36,525 nucleotides of DNA from Candidatus Wolfebacteria bacterium RIFCSPLOWO2_01_FULL_45_19 (GCA_001793855.1 MGIR01000001.1:181384-217908), one strand, 5' to 3'. Counted from the stretch's first letter, positions 16,311 through 26,723 are shown. Translations and numbers: made by a program. Notes: generated by a model not told the origin, from the sequence alone.

Positions 16311-17007
16311 TATAAATAACATCCTTCCTTTCCACAACAATCTTCCATCCGGCGCGCTTGGCATAACGATATAATTTCGAATTTGGATTGAAAGCAATCG
16401 GCTTGTCAACCATTTTAAGAAAGGCGATATCTGTTTCCGTATCCCCCACCCCGACTGAATTTCTTAACGTCAAGCCGTTTTTTTCAACTGCTCTTTTCAA
16501 AATTCTTGCTTTATCTCTTATCAATTCTGAATATAAAGTTCTTCCCGTGAAGCGCCTTTCCGACCCGACTTCATAAACCCAGCCATAAACTTTGTTAAAG
16601 CCAAGCTCTTTCGCAAAACTGTCAACTATTTCTTTAGGCGAATGAGAGATAGCAAGGAGATAATAATTTCTACGCCTTAATTCACCAATTAAATCGCGCG
16701 TATATCTATACACTCTTTTTTTGTGAAACGAAACGACTTTTTTCGCCACCTTCAAATATGTCTTCTTCGGAACTCCCTTAATGTGTTTTTCAAAAGCAAA
16801 AATAACGCGGTCTATAAAATCCCGGTAATTGCCTCTGCGGTGTAGCCACTTGCGATACGCATTAACATAAATGGAACGCACATTTGGCGGAAAAACGCCC
16901 TCGTTAACCAACGCTTCGGTTATTTCAATCAAAAAACTGGAACGAAAAATCGTCCCGTCAATGTCAAAAACAGCAACTTTTCTGAAAGTTCTTCCTTGCT
17001 TTTTCAT
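16303..17007 (-). CDS. HAD-superfamily hydrolase, SerB-like (HAD-IB)
   Basis: VAVFDIDGTIFRSSFLIEITEAL, LLAISHSPKEIVDSFAKELGF, VGVGDTETDIAFLKMV. Start moved from ORF-track 17064 to MKKQGR. Confidence 0.88.
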   Translation of the reverse strand: MKKQGRTFRKVAVFDIDGTIFRSSFLIEITEALVNEGVFPPNVRSIYVNAYRKWLHRRGNYRDFIDRVIFAFEKHIKGVPKKTYLKVAKKVVSFHKKRVYRYTRDLIGELRRRNYYLLAISHSPKEIVDSFAKELGFNKVYGWVYEVGSERRFTGRTLYSELIRDKARILKRAVEKNGLTLRNSVGVGDTETDIAFLKMVDKPIAFNPNSKLYRYAKRAGWKIVVERKDVIYKK

Positions 17008-17064
17008 ATAACAATGATACGGCAAATTGTGCTTTTTACCAATTTCAGCTATAATAATAAACAT

Positions 17065-18567
17065 ATGGCATCATTTATTCCATCTATTCCGTCAATTTTC
17101 GGCAAAAAAGCCGCGAAAATTCTGTTTATATCGCCAGAAGCCGCGCCGTTCGTTAAAGTAGGTGGCTTGGGCGAAGTAATGCGCGCCCTTCCCAAAGCTC
17201 TGCGCGAGCTCGGTTATGACGCGCGCGTTTTAACTCCAAAATACGCCTCAATGAACCTTGAGAACTTTCCTTTGACAAAAATATACGAAGGGCTTGAATT
17301 CGTTCCGGAAGAACTAGATCCGCACGGTCTATTCGTCTGCAACGTCCTTCAAAACGAAAGCGAAGAAGATGTAGTCGCATACTTTCTGGAAAATATGGAG
17401 TATTTTGAAAAACGCGCGAATGTTTACGGTTACGCGGACGACACCGTGCGATGGGTTCTCCTATGCAAGGCCGCGCTTGAATTCATAAAACAATCCGATT
17501 GGGTGCCGGATATAATTGTGACCAATGACTGGCAAACCGGCTTCCTTCCGGATTTTCTCAAGCACTCGTACCATCAGCACCGCAAACTCTCCGGAATCAA
17601 AACCATGTTCATAATCCACAATCTCAATTTTCAGGGAATGTTCGACCACCGATTTCTTTCGGAAACGGATTACGACTCGGGCCAAGCGGCGATTCCGGAA
17701 TTAGGCGATCCGAATATTTTAAAACTGAACGGCATGCGCCGCGGCATTATGTGGTCGGACCTCATAGTAACCGTTTCGCCGACATACTCTAAAGAAATAT
17801 TAACTACGGACTTCGGAGAAGGATTAAACGAACTGTTGAAAGAAAAACGCTCCGTGCTTTTCGGCGTTTTAAATGGAATTGATTACGACATATATAATCC
17901 GCAAAAAGACAAACTTATACCGCATCCTTTCTCTTACAATAATTTGGAAAAAAGAGCGTTAAACAAAACGGCCCTGCAGGAAAAATTCAATCTTAAAGTT
18001 GACCCGAGAAAATTTGTAATCGGAATCGTCTCACGGATGGACGAACAAAAAGGATTTGAACTGATAATGCAAATATGCAATCCCCTTTTCGAAAATGTTG
18101 ATTTTCAAATGGTAGTCGTCGGCGGAGGCGACAATAAATACCGCCTTTTTTTCCAAGAAATGGAAAAAAAATATCCGGGGCGATTTGGCGGCCACTATTT
18201 CTACGATGAAATTCTGCCGCGCCTGGTTTTTGCCGGAGCTGACGCGATACTTGTGCCCTCGCGCTTTGAGCCGTCAGGATTAGTGCAAATGGAGGCGATG
18301 CGTTACGGCGCCATACCGATTGTCCGTCACGTAGGTGGCCTTGCCGACTCCGTGCGCGATTTTGATGGCGAACAAGGAGATGGATTCGTTTTTAACAATT
18401 ACGACCCATACGCGCTTCTTGTGGCAATAGTCAGAGCAAAAGAAACATTCAGCAACAAAAAAACTTGGACAACAATAGTAAGTCACTCCATGCAAAACGA
18501 TTTCTCGTGGAAAAAATCCGCGCAGGACTACGATAAACTATTTAACATACTACTTGATAAAAAATAA
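17065..18567 (+). CDS. glgA: Glycogen/starch synthase (GT5)
   Basis: ILFISPEAAPFVKVGGLGEVMRALPKALRELGYDARVLTPKY, NDWQTGFLPDFLK, PSRFEPSGLVQMEAMRYGAIPIVRHVGGLADSV. Confidence 0.93.
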   Translation: MASFIPSIPSIFGKKAAKILFISPEAAPFVKVGGLGEVMRALPKALRELGYDARVLTPKYASMNLENFPLTKIYEGLEFVPEELDPHGLFVCNVLQNESEEDVVAYFLENMEYFEKRANVYGYADDTVRWVLLCKAALEFIKQSDWVPDIIVTNDWQTGFLPDFLKHSYHQHRKLSGIKTMFIIHNLNFQGMFDHRFLSETDYDSGQAAIPELGDPNILKLNGMRRGIMWSDLIVTVSPTYSKEILTTDFGEGLNELLKEKRSVLFGVLNGIDYDIYNPQKDKLIPHPFSYNNLEKRALNKTALQEKFNLKVDPRKFVIGIVSRMDEQKGFELIMQICNPLFENVDFQMVVVGGGDNKYRLFFQEMEKKYPGRFGGHYFYDEILPRLVFAGADAILVPSRFEPSGLVQMEAMRYGAIPIVRHVGGLADSVRDFDGEQGDGFVFNNYDPYALLVAIVRAKETFSNKKTWTTIVSHSMQNDFSWKKSAQDYDKLFNILLDKK

Positions 18568-18569
18568 AT

Positions 18570-20060
18570 ATGTACTGGGCCAATTTTTTGCATATCTATC
18601 AGCCTATTGAGCAACAACCGGATATTTTAGAAGCCGTTGTCACGCAAAGCTACCGTCCGATTATAAACGGCTTAAAAAAGAACAAACGCGTTCGTCTTAC
18701 CCTCAACATAAACGGAGCGCTTTTGGAACTTTTCGACAAATACGGTTTCAGGGATTTAATAACAGACCTTCGCGATTTAGGCCGTGATGGCCGGATTGAA
18801 TTTACCGGGTCTGCCAAATATCACGCCCTCCTGCCGTTTCTTGAGGAAAAAGAAATGGTCCGGCAAATTGAAAACAATAACGAAACCGGAAAATTTTTTC
18901 TCGGCGAGGGATGGAAACCCACGGGTTTTTTCCCTCCGGAAATGGCTTATTCAAAAAAAATACTTCCCGTCGTTGAACATTTTGGATTTAAATGGATTAT
19001 TCTTGACGAAATCGCTTTCAATGGCAGAACGGAACAGGTTGATTATAAAAAAATTTATAAAATAGAAGGTTCCGGTCTTTATGCCATTTTCCGGGAGAGA
19101 CGACTTTCAAATCTCATAATGAGCGCTATGGTCAGGTCCGAAAAAAGCCTGCTTGAAACAATGAAAAGGGATTTGAATGGCGGCGGATATTTCGTTACGG
19201 GAATGGACGGCGAAACGTTCGGACATCACCGTCCGGGATTGGAAAATATGCTGTTTGAAATTTTTTCCTCAAAACATTTTAAATTGATAAAACTTTCCGA
19301 AATTTTTGACTTTTTCAAAGAAACGGAGCAAGTCGTTCCGGTTAAATCAACATGGGCTTCAAGCGAAGAAGATATGGAGCGAGGAATTCAATTTCTTTCA
19401 TGGTCTGATCCTGATAATATTATCCACAAATGGCAATGGGAACTGACCAATTTGACGCTGAAAGAACTCTACGCAATGCGTAAAAACGATCCGTCTTTCG
19501 CGGAAATAAGAAACAAAATGGATTCGGCGCTCGCCTCCGACCACTTTTGGTGGGCGTCAGCAAAACCATGGTGGAGCTTGGAAATGATTGAGGCGGGCGC
19601 CTATCGCCTGTTGAACGTTATACGCGGTATTCCGGGCGTTTCCGAAAGCAATCTTGAACGAGCCGGCAAACTTTATGAGGAAATTGTCTCCACGGCTTTT
19701 GAATGGAAACGCAGCGGAAAAATATATGAAATGATGATGGGAGAAAAACAACGGGTGAAAATTCCTTTTAAGGAACGGGCTTTGGAAAAAGGCGGCGGTG
19801 AAGCAGGGGTCTATCACGCGTTTTTAGATATGATGGAAAAACTTGAAAAAGAAGCTACGAAAATCGGCGAATACGAAAAGGCAATACTTTGGCGAGACGC
19901 GATACATAAAATAAAAAACAAGCAGGATATCTACGATGCCGTTCACGCGATTGACCTTTTGCGCCTGGAAATTCCTCATGAAGAAGTTGAAAAAATGCTG
20001 GATAAATACACCGAACGATACAAAAAAATTCGAGGCGGACAACCGGAACAGCGAGGATGA
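18570..20060 (+). CDS. Glycoside hydrolase family 57 protein
   Basis: MYWANFLHIYQPIEQQPDILEAVVTQSYRPIINGL, GWKPTGFFPPEMAYS, TGMDGETFGHHRPG. Confidence 0.88.
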   Translation: MYWANFLHIYQPIEQQPDILEAVVTQSYRPIINGLKKNKRVRLTLNINGALLELFDKYGFRDLITDLRDLGRDGRIEFTGSAKYHALLPFLEEKEMVRQIENNNETGKFFLGEGWKPTGFFPPEMAYSKKILPVVEHFGFKWIILDEIAFNGRTEQVDYKKIYKIEGSGLYAIFRERRLSNLIMSAMVRSEKSLLETMKRDLNGGGYFVTGMDGETFGHHRPGLENMLFEIFSSKHFKLIKLSEIFDFFKETEQVVPVKSTWASSEEDMERGIQFLSWSDPDNIIHKWQWELTNLTLKELYAMRKNDPSFAEIRNKMDSALASDHFWWASAKPWWSLEMIEAGAYRLLNVIRGIPGVSESNLERAGKLYEEIVSTAFEWKRSGKIYEMMMGEKQRVKIPFKERALEKGGGEAGVYHAFLDMMEKLEKEATKIGEYEKAILWRDAIHKIKNKQDIYDAVHAIDLLRLEIPHEEVEKMLDKYTERYKKIRGGQPEQRG

Positions 20061-20974
20061 GCATATTGAAGAATTTTAAAACCCTAACTAATCCGAAGGG
20101 GGTGGAAAAAATATTAAACGAGAACCGAAAATTTATCTGGGGCGAAAAAGAGCGCGCCCACGCCATGCGCGTTTCCATCACACAGTCGTATCGCGACACG
20201 CGCAGTTATAATCTTGCCGCCCGTTACGATTTTCGCTTAAAACCGTCGGCGGGCGCCAAAAAGAGGCATTCTATTTTCGCGCTCTCCCACTCAGACGGAC
20301 GGAAAAAATATGCTCACGCTATGAACGACATAATTTTCCGGCATTTTCTAGGCGCGCAAAAACAAATAACCGTGCCGCGTCCATATAAATATGTGGAACG
20401 GTATCGTTTGTTTCTTCTCGAATATATTAAAGGAAGTACGCTCGCGAGCATTCTGGTCAAAGAAAAAAGTCCGCGAACAAACCATCTTATTTCTTTAATG
20501 GACTGGTTGGCGCATCTTCATGGCGCGAAAGTTCATCCAAAAATTAAGCGACGTATTAATTTTTACCATCTGGAACATAATATAAAAGTTCTGAAAGAAA
20601 GAGGTCATAAAGACGCTCTCGCTTTTGAAAAAAAATTCAAGCGTATTAAAAAACAAATGAAACTATGGAGAAAATCGCATGGAACGACCGTCGTTCATGG
20701 GGATTTCAATCCTTCAAATGTTATTATAAAAGGAAACAGCATCGCGGTGGTGGATTTTGAAAACGTATATGTTGGCGATTATTTAATTGATGCCGCGAAT
20801 ATGCTTTCATACATAATAATGATATTGCGAGATACCGGAGCAAAAAAACAGTTTATGCGCCTCTATCAAGAAAACAGAGGCAAGCTCACCCCGTCGGAAA
20901 AAAGACGGTTTTCGTTATACGTTGATTATTTTTCTTTATTATTTAAAACACATCCTTTAGTATGGGGAAAATAA
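20057..20974 (+). CDS. APH-fold phosphotransferase (aminoglycoside phosphotransferase/kinase superfamily)
   Basis: TTVVHGDFNPSNVIIKGNSIAVVDFENVYVGDYLIDAANML catalytic loop and Mg-binding region. ATGA overlap with the GH57 gene. Confidence 0.82.
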   Translation: MSILKNFKTLTNPKGVEKILNENRKFIWGEKERAHAMRVSITQSYRDTRSYNLAARYDFRLKPSAGAKKRHSIFALSHSDGRKKYAHAMNDIIFRHFLGAQKQITVPRPYKYVERYRLFLLEYIKGSTLASILVKEKSPRTNHLISLMDWLAHLHGAKVHPKIKRRINFYHLEHNIKVLKERGHKDALAFEKKFKRIKKQMKLWRKSHGTTVVHGDFNPSNVIIKGNSIAVVDFENVYVGDYLIDAANMLSYIIMILRDTGAKKQFMRLYQENRGKLTPSEKRRFSLYVDYFSLLFKTHPLVWGK

Positions 20975-22335
20975 AGATTTTTATCGCCGCGGCGGAGGCG
21001 TCTCCGCTCGCCAAAGTCGGCGGGTTGGCCGACGTTATCGGCTCATTGCCAAAAACATTATCAAAGCTTGGAGTTCAAATTACGATTCTCCTGCCAAAAT
21101 ACAAAACTATTGACGAAAAAAAATTTAAACTGATTAAAACCAAAGAAACCGTTAAAGTCGCATTCGGCGGAAACACTGAGACGTTGCCGTTGTGGCGGAC
21201 AACTTTGCCGGACAGCAAAGTTCCGATAATTCTTTTTGAACATAAATCATGGATTAGTCGCGGTGGCATATATGCGACGCCAAGCGCGGAACCGAGCGGA
21301 CACGAATCCGAACTGCAACGTTTTGGAGTTTTTTCATCAGCGATAGCGGAATATGCGTCAAAAAACGGGGACTCTTCAACAATACTTCATTGCAACGATT
21401 GGCATGTCGCGCTTGCGATTCCGATTATGCGCGGTCTGCTCAGAAATAAAAAGGTTCACGCCCTTATTACAATCCACAATCTCGCTTACCAAGGAATATA
21501 TTCAGAAAAAATCGCGCTAAAAATACTCGGAAAGGATATTTTTTCAATTATTCCAAAACAAGCGAAAAACAAAGGCAATATAAATCTCTTTGCTTCCGGC
21601 ATACTAGCTTCTAATTGGACGTCAACGGTCAGCCCGACATACCGCGAAGAAATCTTAAAACCCGAAAATGGGGCGGGGCTTGATTGGGCGCTTCGCGCCA
21701 AAAAAAATAAATTCGTCGGTATTCTTAACGGTATTGATTACAAATCGTGGCCGCCGCAAAAACGCTTCAAAACTGAGAAAGCTTTCTTGTGCGGAATGGT
21801 TTCCAGAATCGCGGAACAAAAGGGGTTTGATATTCTTCTACCGGCAATGCTTGATGTTTTAAACAAAGACAAACGCATTAAATTCACGATTCTTGGAGTA
21901 GGAGAACCGCTTTACGTGGCCAAACTAAAAAAATATACTAAACAATTTGCTGGACGAGTAACATTTATAAATCGTTTTGACGAAGCCGCCGCTCAAAAAA
22001 TTTACGCGAATTCCGACGCATTTCTAATACCGTCTCGATTTGAACCCTCCGGCCTCGGACAAATGATTTCAATGCGGTACGGAACTTTGCCCATCGCGCG
22101 AGCTACCGGAGGATTAAAAGATACCATCAACAACTTGGAAGACGGATTTTTATTCGGTCCGTATAGCAGGCAAGCGCTTGCGGATTGCATATTGCGCGCG
22201 GCAAAATTGTTTTTTAATAATCCGAAAAAATGGAACGCTATGCGAAAAAACGCGGCAAGAAAAGATTTTTCATGGAAAAAATCCGCTCTGGAATACAAAA
22301 AGCTATTCAGCGAAATTCTCCAACACAAGAATTAA
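20962..22335 (+). CDS. glgA: Second, divergent glycogen/starch synthase (GT5)
   Basis: IFIAAAEASPLAKVGGLADVIGSLPKTLSKLGVQITILLPKYK, HCNDWHVALAI, PSRFEPSGLGQMISMRYGTLPIARATGGLKDTI. Confidence 0.92.
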   Translation: MGKIKIFIAAAEASPLAKVGGLADVIGSLPKTLSKLGVQITILLPKYKTIDEKKFKLIKTKETVKVAFGGNTETLPLWRTTLPDSKVPIILFEHKSWISRGGIYATPSAEPSGHESELQRFGVFSSAIAEYASKNGDSSTILHCNDWHVALAIPIMRGLLRNKKVHALITIHNLAYQGIYSEKIALKILGKDIFSIIPKQAKNKGNINLFASGILASNWTSTVSPTYREEILKPENGAGLDWALRAKKNKFVGILNGIDYKSWPPQKRFKTEKAFLCGMVSRIAEQKGFDILLPAMLDVLNKDKRIKFTILGVGEPLYVAKLKKYTKQFAGRVTFINRFDEAAAQKIYANSDAFLIPSRFEPSGLGQMISMRYGTLPIARATGGLKDTINNLEDGFLFGPYSRQALADCILRAAKLFFNNPKKWNAMRKNAARKDFSWKKSALEYKKLFSEILQHKN

Positions 22336-23134
22336 AAACACCTACTTGCGAATTATAAACGCGTATTTGTTCGCGCAAGTTTTCCAGAATTAAGTTATAT
22401 TGCGACACAAGCTCGTTATATTCATTAACATTCCGGCTATCTCCGCGCCGCTTATTTAATTCGTTTTCAAGCATCTTAAGTTCAATTTCCAGATTTTCAA
22501 TTGTCTGACGCAATACCGCGTCTGGCTGGGAACATACGGCTGCCGAAACGCCAAAAATCTGAACTGCGAGCCATGTCTGCCTGCCTTCAAACATTCCCCT
22601 GCCCACGGCGGCGCCTATTCCCAAATATTTTGGGTGCAAAATGTTGGCGCGATGTCCCGGACTATCCATCCAAACCTGAACCAACGCCGCGTCATTCTCA
22701 AAATTTCCCAGGGCCAAATTTTCTCCTATAATCAAAAATTCAAATCCTGCTTCAGACGCGAATTTTGCCGCATCAGTTCCGTCCGCCGCTACATGCGCGA
22801 AATACTGTCCAAAGAACATATCTTGCAGCTTTGCCGCGGCCGCCGAGTTAAGCAGAGCATTTTCTGACAAAGGCAACAAGCCATTTTCAGCTCTTTGCGA
22901 ATTTGTTTGAAAAATTACGCCAAAACGCGTAAGGGTTGACGCGGGCGACGGCGATGATATTTCCCTTCTTAGCGGCGGCGGCGAAATTACGTTACGCGGC
23001 ATTTCTTCCGAAATTATCTCCGATATCGGCGGAACATCGTTTGCCGGAAATTCCGGCGACTGCGCGCCAAAATAAAAAACCACCGCAGTCGCGACAATAA
23101 ATAAGGCGAATAAAAATTTCAACAAAAAAACCAT
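22307..23134 (-). CDS. CAP/SCP-domain secreted or membrane-anchored protein with C-terminal coiled coil
   Basis: N-terminal TM; FAHVAADGTDAAKFASEAGFEFLIIGENLALG...VQVWMDSPGHRANILHPKYLGIGAAV. 3' end overlaps convergent glgA by 29 nt. Confidence 0.88.
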   Translation of the reverse strand: MVFLLKFLFALFIVATAVVFYFGAQSPEFPANDVPPISEIISEEMPRNVISPPPLRREISSPSPASTLTRFGVIFQTNSQRAENGLLPLSENALLNSAAAAKLQDMFFGQYFAHVAADGTDAAKFASEAGFEFLIIGENLALGNFENDAALVQVWMDSPGHRANILHPKYLGIGAAVGRGMFEGRQTWLAVQIFGVSAAVCSQPDAVLRQTIENLEIELKMLENELNKRRGDSRNVNEYNELVSQYNLILENLREQIRVYNSQVGVFNSCVGEFR

Positions 23135-23135
23135 T

Positions 23136-24821
23136 TTACTTCGGATTTACATAAGACATCGCGGTCTTGATGTCCATATTCGTTTTTTTACCCGGATTGA
23201 AAATGTTTAGCGGATCAAAAATTTTTTTAGTTTCAACAAAAAGCTTTACGACTTCCTTTCCGAACATTTTTTCCAGATATGGTGTCCGTATAAGCCCATC
23301 GTTATGCTCGGCGGTAATGGAACCATTGTATCGCAAAACCAAATCATAGACCTCTTCCGACAATCGCGGAATGACGGCGCGAACTTGTTCGTCTTTTAAA
23401 TTCATAAGCGGGATAATATGAAAATTGCCGTCACCTGGATGGCCGGCGATCGTATAAATCAATTTATCTTTATATTTATCCAGAATTTCATTCAGTTTAG
23501 GCAAAAACTCGGGCAAATATTTCGGCTGAACAATGAAATCGTCTATAAACGGCGCGGTTGATTTGCCACCTGCATGCTCTCGCAGAAGTCTGAAACTTTG
23601 TCTGCGTATAGTGAAATATTTTTCCGCCTCTACCTCGTTTCTTGTTATTTTTATCGGAAATTTAAATTTCAAAACCGCTTTCTTAAACCGCGTCAAACGT
23701 TCTTCCAGTTCAACCTTATCGTCCGAAGTAAAAGAAATCATCAGCACAAGCTTGGGTACGCCGCCACGCAAAAGCATCAATACATCCGGCAAAAACTGAA
23801 AAGCGAGTTTAAGAACATTGCCCCCCATTATTTTAAAAATTTCGGGAAAATAACGAAGAGCAACACGAAATGTTTTGTCGTCATACGACTCCAAACTCTC
23901 CGGCTTGAATTTCAAAATCTCAACCACAATATCCGCCAGCGGACGCAAATCGCTTAAAAAAACTACCGCGAGGCGCGAATATTTTTTTACAGGCACAAGC
24001 CGCAATTTAGCTTCGGTAATCAAGCCAAGCGTTCCCTGAGAACCGATTAAGAGCTTCGTAAGGTCGAAATAACCAATAAAGGGCTTCGTAAGGTCTAAAT
24101 TTGAAGGCGACCATATATTCCACAAAGCATATCCGGCGGAATTTTTGGATACATTCGGGCGCGCTTTCTGAATCAATGCCTTATTTTTATCTATCAATCT
24201 CCAAAGCTCGCGATACAAATCGCTCTCAAATCCCTTTTCTTCCATTTTTTTGAAAAACTCGGACTTGGAAAGTGGTTTTATAATATGCTCTTTTCCGTCG
24301 CTAAGTACAACTTTGAGTTCTTGAACGTAGTCCTCAGTTTTTCCGTAAGCAAGCGTTTTTTCTCCCCCGGAATTATTGGCAAGCATTCCGCCGACGGCGC
24401 AAATGTTTTTTGAAGCCGGATAAGGCGGAAACATTAATCCCTTCTTTCCCAATTCTTTTTCAAAATCACGATAATACACGCCGGACTGGACAACGACGTT
24501 ACCTCCGTCGGACGAAACAACTATTTTTTTGATTTGATTAAAATAACGGGTAAATTCAACAACAACGGAATCGCCCAAAGGACCGCCGGTCATATCCGTT
24601 CCTCCGGAGCGCGCCGTTAAGTTAATGCGCCGCCCTTTTTTGTTTTGAGCATCCGCGAATTTAACCAAATTCCCCACATCTTCTGCGTCTTTGGGAAAAA
24701 CGACCACTTTCGGTTTTATTTTGAAAAGGGAATAATCCTTGCTGTATTTTTCAAGCGTTTCCGAGTCATCAGCAACATCTCCTTTTAAAAAAGATTTGAT
24801 TTCTTCTTTAAGCAAAGCCAT
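23136..24821 (-). CDS. FAD-linked oxidase, GlcD-like (FAD/FMN-containing dehydrogenase)
   Basis: RRINLTARSGGTDMTGGPLGDSVVVEFTRYFNQI, FDLTKLLIGSQGTLGLITEAKLRLVPV, IYTIAGHPGDGNFHIIPL, C-terminal DPLNIFNPGK. Confidence 0.92.
   Translation of the reverse strand: MALLKEEIKSFLKGDVADDSETLEKYSKDYSLFKIKPKVVVFPKDAEDVGNLVKFADAQNKKGRRINLTARSGGTDMTGGPLGDSVVVEFTRYFNQIKKIVVSSDGGNVVVQSGVYYRDFEKELGKKGLMFPPYPASKNICAVGGMLANNSGGEKTLAYGKTEDYVQELKVVLSDGKEHIIKPLSKSEFFKKMEEKGFESDLYRELWRLIDKNKALIQKARPNVSKNSAGYALWNIWSPSNLDLTKPFIGYFDLTKLLIGSQGTLGLITEAKLRLVPVKKYSRLAVVFLSDLRPLADIVVEILKFKPESLESYDDKTFRVALRYFPEIFKIMGGNVLKLAFQFLPDVLMLLRGGVPKLVLMISFTSDDKVELEERLTRFKKAVLKFKFPIKITRNEVEAEKYFTIRRQSFRLLREHAGGKSTAPFIDDFIVQPKYLPEFLPKLNEILDKYKDKLIYTIAGHPGDGNFHIIPLMNLKDEQVRAVIPRLSEEVYDLVLRYNGSITAEHNDGLIRTPYLEKMFGKEVVKLFVETKKIFDPLNIFNPGKKTNMDIKTAMSYVNPK
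24041..24100. repeat. 30-bp in-frame near-perfect tandem duplication in the FAD-linked oxidase gene
   Basis: 24041-24070 versus 24071-24100 identical at 26/30 positions by eye; encodes LDLTKPFIGY-FDLTKLLIGS. Confidence 0.85.
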
Positions 24822-24861
24822 TGAAAAAATTATAGCATTAAAAAGAGACCCGGTTAAGGTC

Positions 24862-25521
24862 TCAATTGTGCTTGCGCGTTTGTTTTATCCTTGCCAATTC
24901 ATGATTTGAATAAGCCGGTTCGTCTGTAATTTCACGCTTAATGCAAAAATATGGCGGCAATTTGACTTGTTTGTTTATGTGCCGAAGCTCAATCTCAAGT
25001 ATGTAAAGATTCGGCGGATTGTGAAATGCGTCAAGTTCAAAATATTGATTTTTATACAAAAAACAATATCTGGTCTTAACGATTGTTTTTGTATCTCGCT
25101 CTTTGAACGTGGATAAACGAAGGTATTCTTCTTTGCTTATGCGCTTTTCGATTTCGCACTTCCTGCCATGCCCAAGTTTGTATTTTTTGGTCTTGTAATA
25201 AACGTGGAATTCTCCGACTGAGCATTTTCTTATTCTGCATTTATCGTCTCTTTTTTTCGAGGCTCGTATATAAATCTGTTCTATGTAGATTTTAATCGCG
25301 TAACGCAACGCGCCTTTGGCAAAATCCGGAGGTTTGCTAAGCAAAAACCTTCGTTCAATCTCTTCGTGCTTCTCTTCCGGACATCCAAACACATCCGCGG
25401 CTAAACGCCGTATTTTAAACCCCATCCTAGCCAAAACTACCGGCAAAAATTTAACGGTTTCAGAATGCATTGCGCTAGAATCGCCGAAAGTAATCGTTTC
25501 TGTCTTGGTCGCGTCAGCCAT
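24862..25521 (-). CDS. CYTH-domain protein (triphosphate tunnel metalloenzyme superfamily)
   Basis: HEEIERRFLLSKPP, then KRISKEEYLRL...IVKTRYCFLYKNQYFELDAFHNPPNLYILEIEL. Start set at MADATK rather than 25647. Confidence 0.7.
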   Translation of the reverse strand: MADATKTETITFGDSSAMHSETVKFLPVVLARMGFKIRRLAADVFGCPEEKHEEIERRFLLSKPPDFAKGALRYAIKIYIEQIYIRASKKRDDKCRIRKCSVGEFHVYYKTKKYKLGHGRKCEIEKRISKEEYLRLSTFKERDTKTIVKTRYCFLYKNQYFELDAFHNPPNLYILEIELRHINKQVKLPPYFCIKREITDEPAYSNHELARIKQTRKHN

Positions 25522-25633
25522 TCTAATTGTCTTTTTCAATGTCCAGTAACTATTGTAGCGAAAGTTGAAATTTAAACAAGGCAGTGATATGCTCACGGCA
25601 GCAAGTTTAAAACAAGCTCGGAAAGGAAACGCG

Positions 25634-26722
25634 ATGCTGGAAACCATAATTGAAGATAAAAATCTCCTTCAAAAACTTATCGGCTTTGGAACGTCCGCGG
25701 CGTATCTTTCCGACAAAAAAGAGATTGAAAAACTATGGAGAGAAAAAATTGATTCCGCCAACCTCCAATTTCCAAAACGCTTAATCCGCCACATTCCTGC
25801 CGCGGCGCTGATTTTTGGATTAAACTTTTTCGCCCGCAAATTTATATCCGGAAACGGACTTAAAAAAACTCTGAAAACAATTGAGCGCTGCCGCAGGAAA
25901 GGATTTTCAGTCAATCTTGATATTCTGGGCGAAACGGTTCTTTCTGAAAAAGACGCGGAGCGTTATCGCGACGCTTATGTTTCCTTGATTAAAGACATCG
26001 GGCCTCGGCTCCTTCACGGCGAACTTTCGATTTCCTTGAAATGTTCCGCGCTTTATTCGCAGGCAAATCCGTGCGCTCCAGAATTTTCCGCGAAAAAAAT
26101 CGCGGAACGCGCGGCTCTGATTTTTGAAGCACTCGCTTATTTCGGCGGCCATGCTTATTTGGACGCGGAAGAATATCATTTTAAAGAAATTTACTTTGAA
26201 GTTTTCAAACGACTGTATTGCGAATACGGCAGTTCAGTAAGAACAGTGATTCAATCCTATTTGAAAACCGCAGACGACACGCTTTATCGACTAACACGGA
26301 TTAACAAAACGGCTGATCCTATCTGGATTCGTCTTGTTAGAGGAGCTTATTGGGATTTTGAATGTTTTCTTGCGGAAAAACACGGCTGGTCTGAGCCGCC
26401 GGTGTTTAAAGAAAAAGCCGACACGGACTATAACTACAGATATCTCTTCCGGAAAGGATTGGAGCTGGGGTTTGTTATGGTAGCCGCGACTCACAACGCA
26501 GAAAGTCTGGAGAGTTTTGCCGGGCTTTCGAGAGAAACGCAAATGCTTTACGGTCTTGGCGAAAAACTCGGCGCCACTATTATCCGCAGAAAAATTCCGG
26601 TTAGAATCTATATGCCGATTCTGTACCCAGCAGGAAACTTGACCGATGGCATTGCTTATCTTTTGAGACGAGTCAGCGAAACCCAGTCGTCGTTTATCTT
26701 GAAAACTCTGAAGGAGGCGTAA
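25634..26722 (+). CDS. Proline dehydrogenase
   Basis: YLDAEEYHFKEIYFEVFKRL, TVIQSYLKTADDTLYRL, IWIRLVRGAYWDFE, VAATHNAESL. SD ggaaagga before ATG 25634; ORF-track start is 25565. Confidence 0.88.
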   Translation: MLETIIEDKNLLQKLIGFGTSAAYLSDKKEIEKLWREKIDSANLQFPKRLIRHIPAAALIFGLNFFARKFISGNGLKKTLKTIERCRRKGFSVNLDILGETVLSEKDAERYRDAYVSLIKDIGPRLLHGELSISLKCSALYSQANPCAPEFSAKKIAERAALIFEALAYFGGHAYLDAEEYHFKEIYFEVFKRLYCEYGSSVRTVIQSYLKTADDTLYRLTRINKTADPIWIRLVRGAYWDFECFLAEKHGWSEPPVFKEKADTDYNYRYLFRKGLELGFVMVAATHNAESLESFAGLSRETQMLYGLGEKLGATIIRRKIPVRIYMPILYPAGNLTDGIAYLLRRVSETQSSFILKTLKEA

Positions 26723-26723
26723 A

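Noticed and set aside
17065-22335. Two glgA genes as an assembly duplication
   Set aside because: The proteins differ in length and sequence throughout, so they are genuine diverged paralogues.
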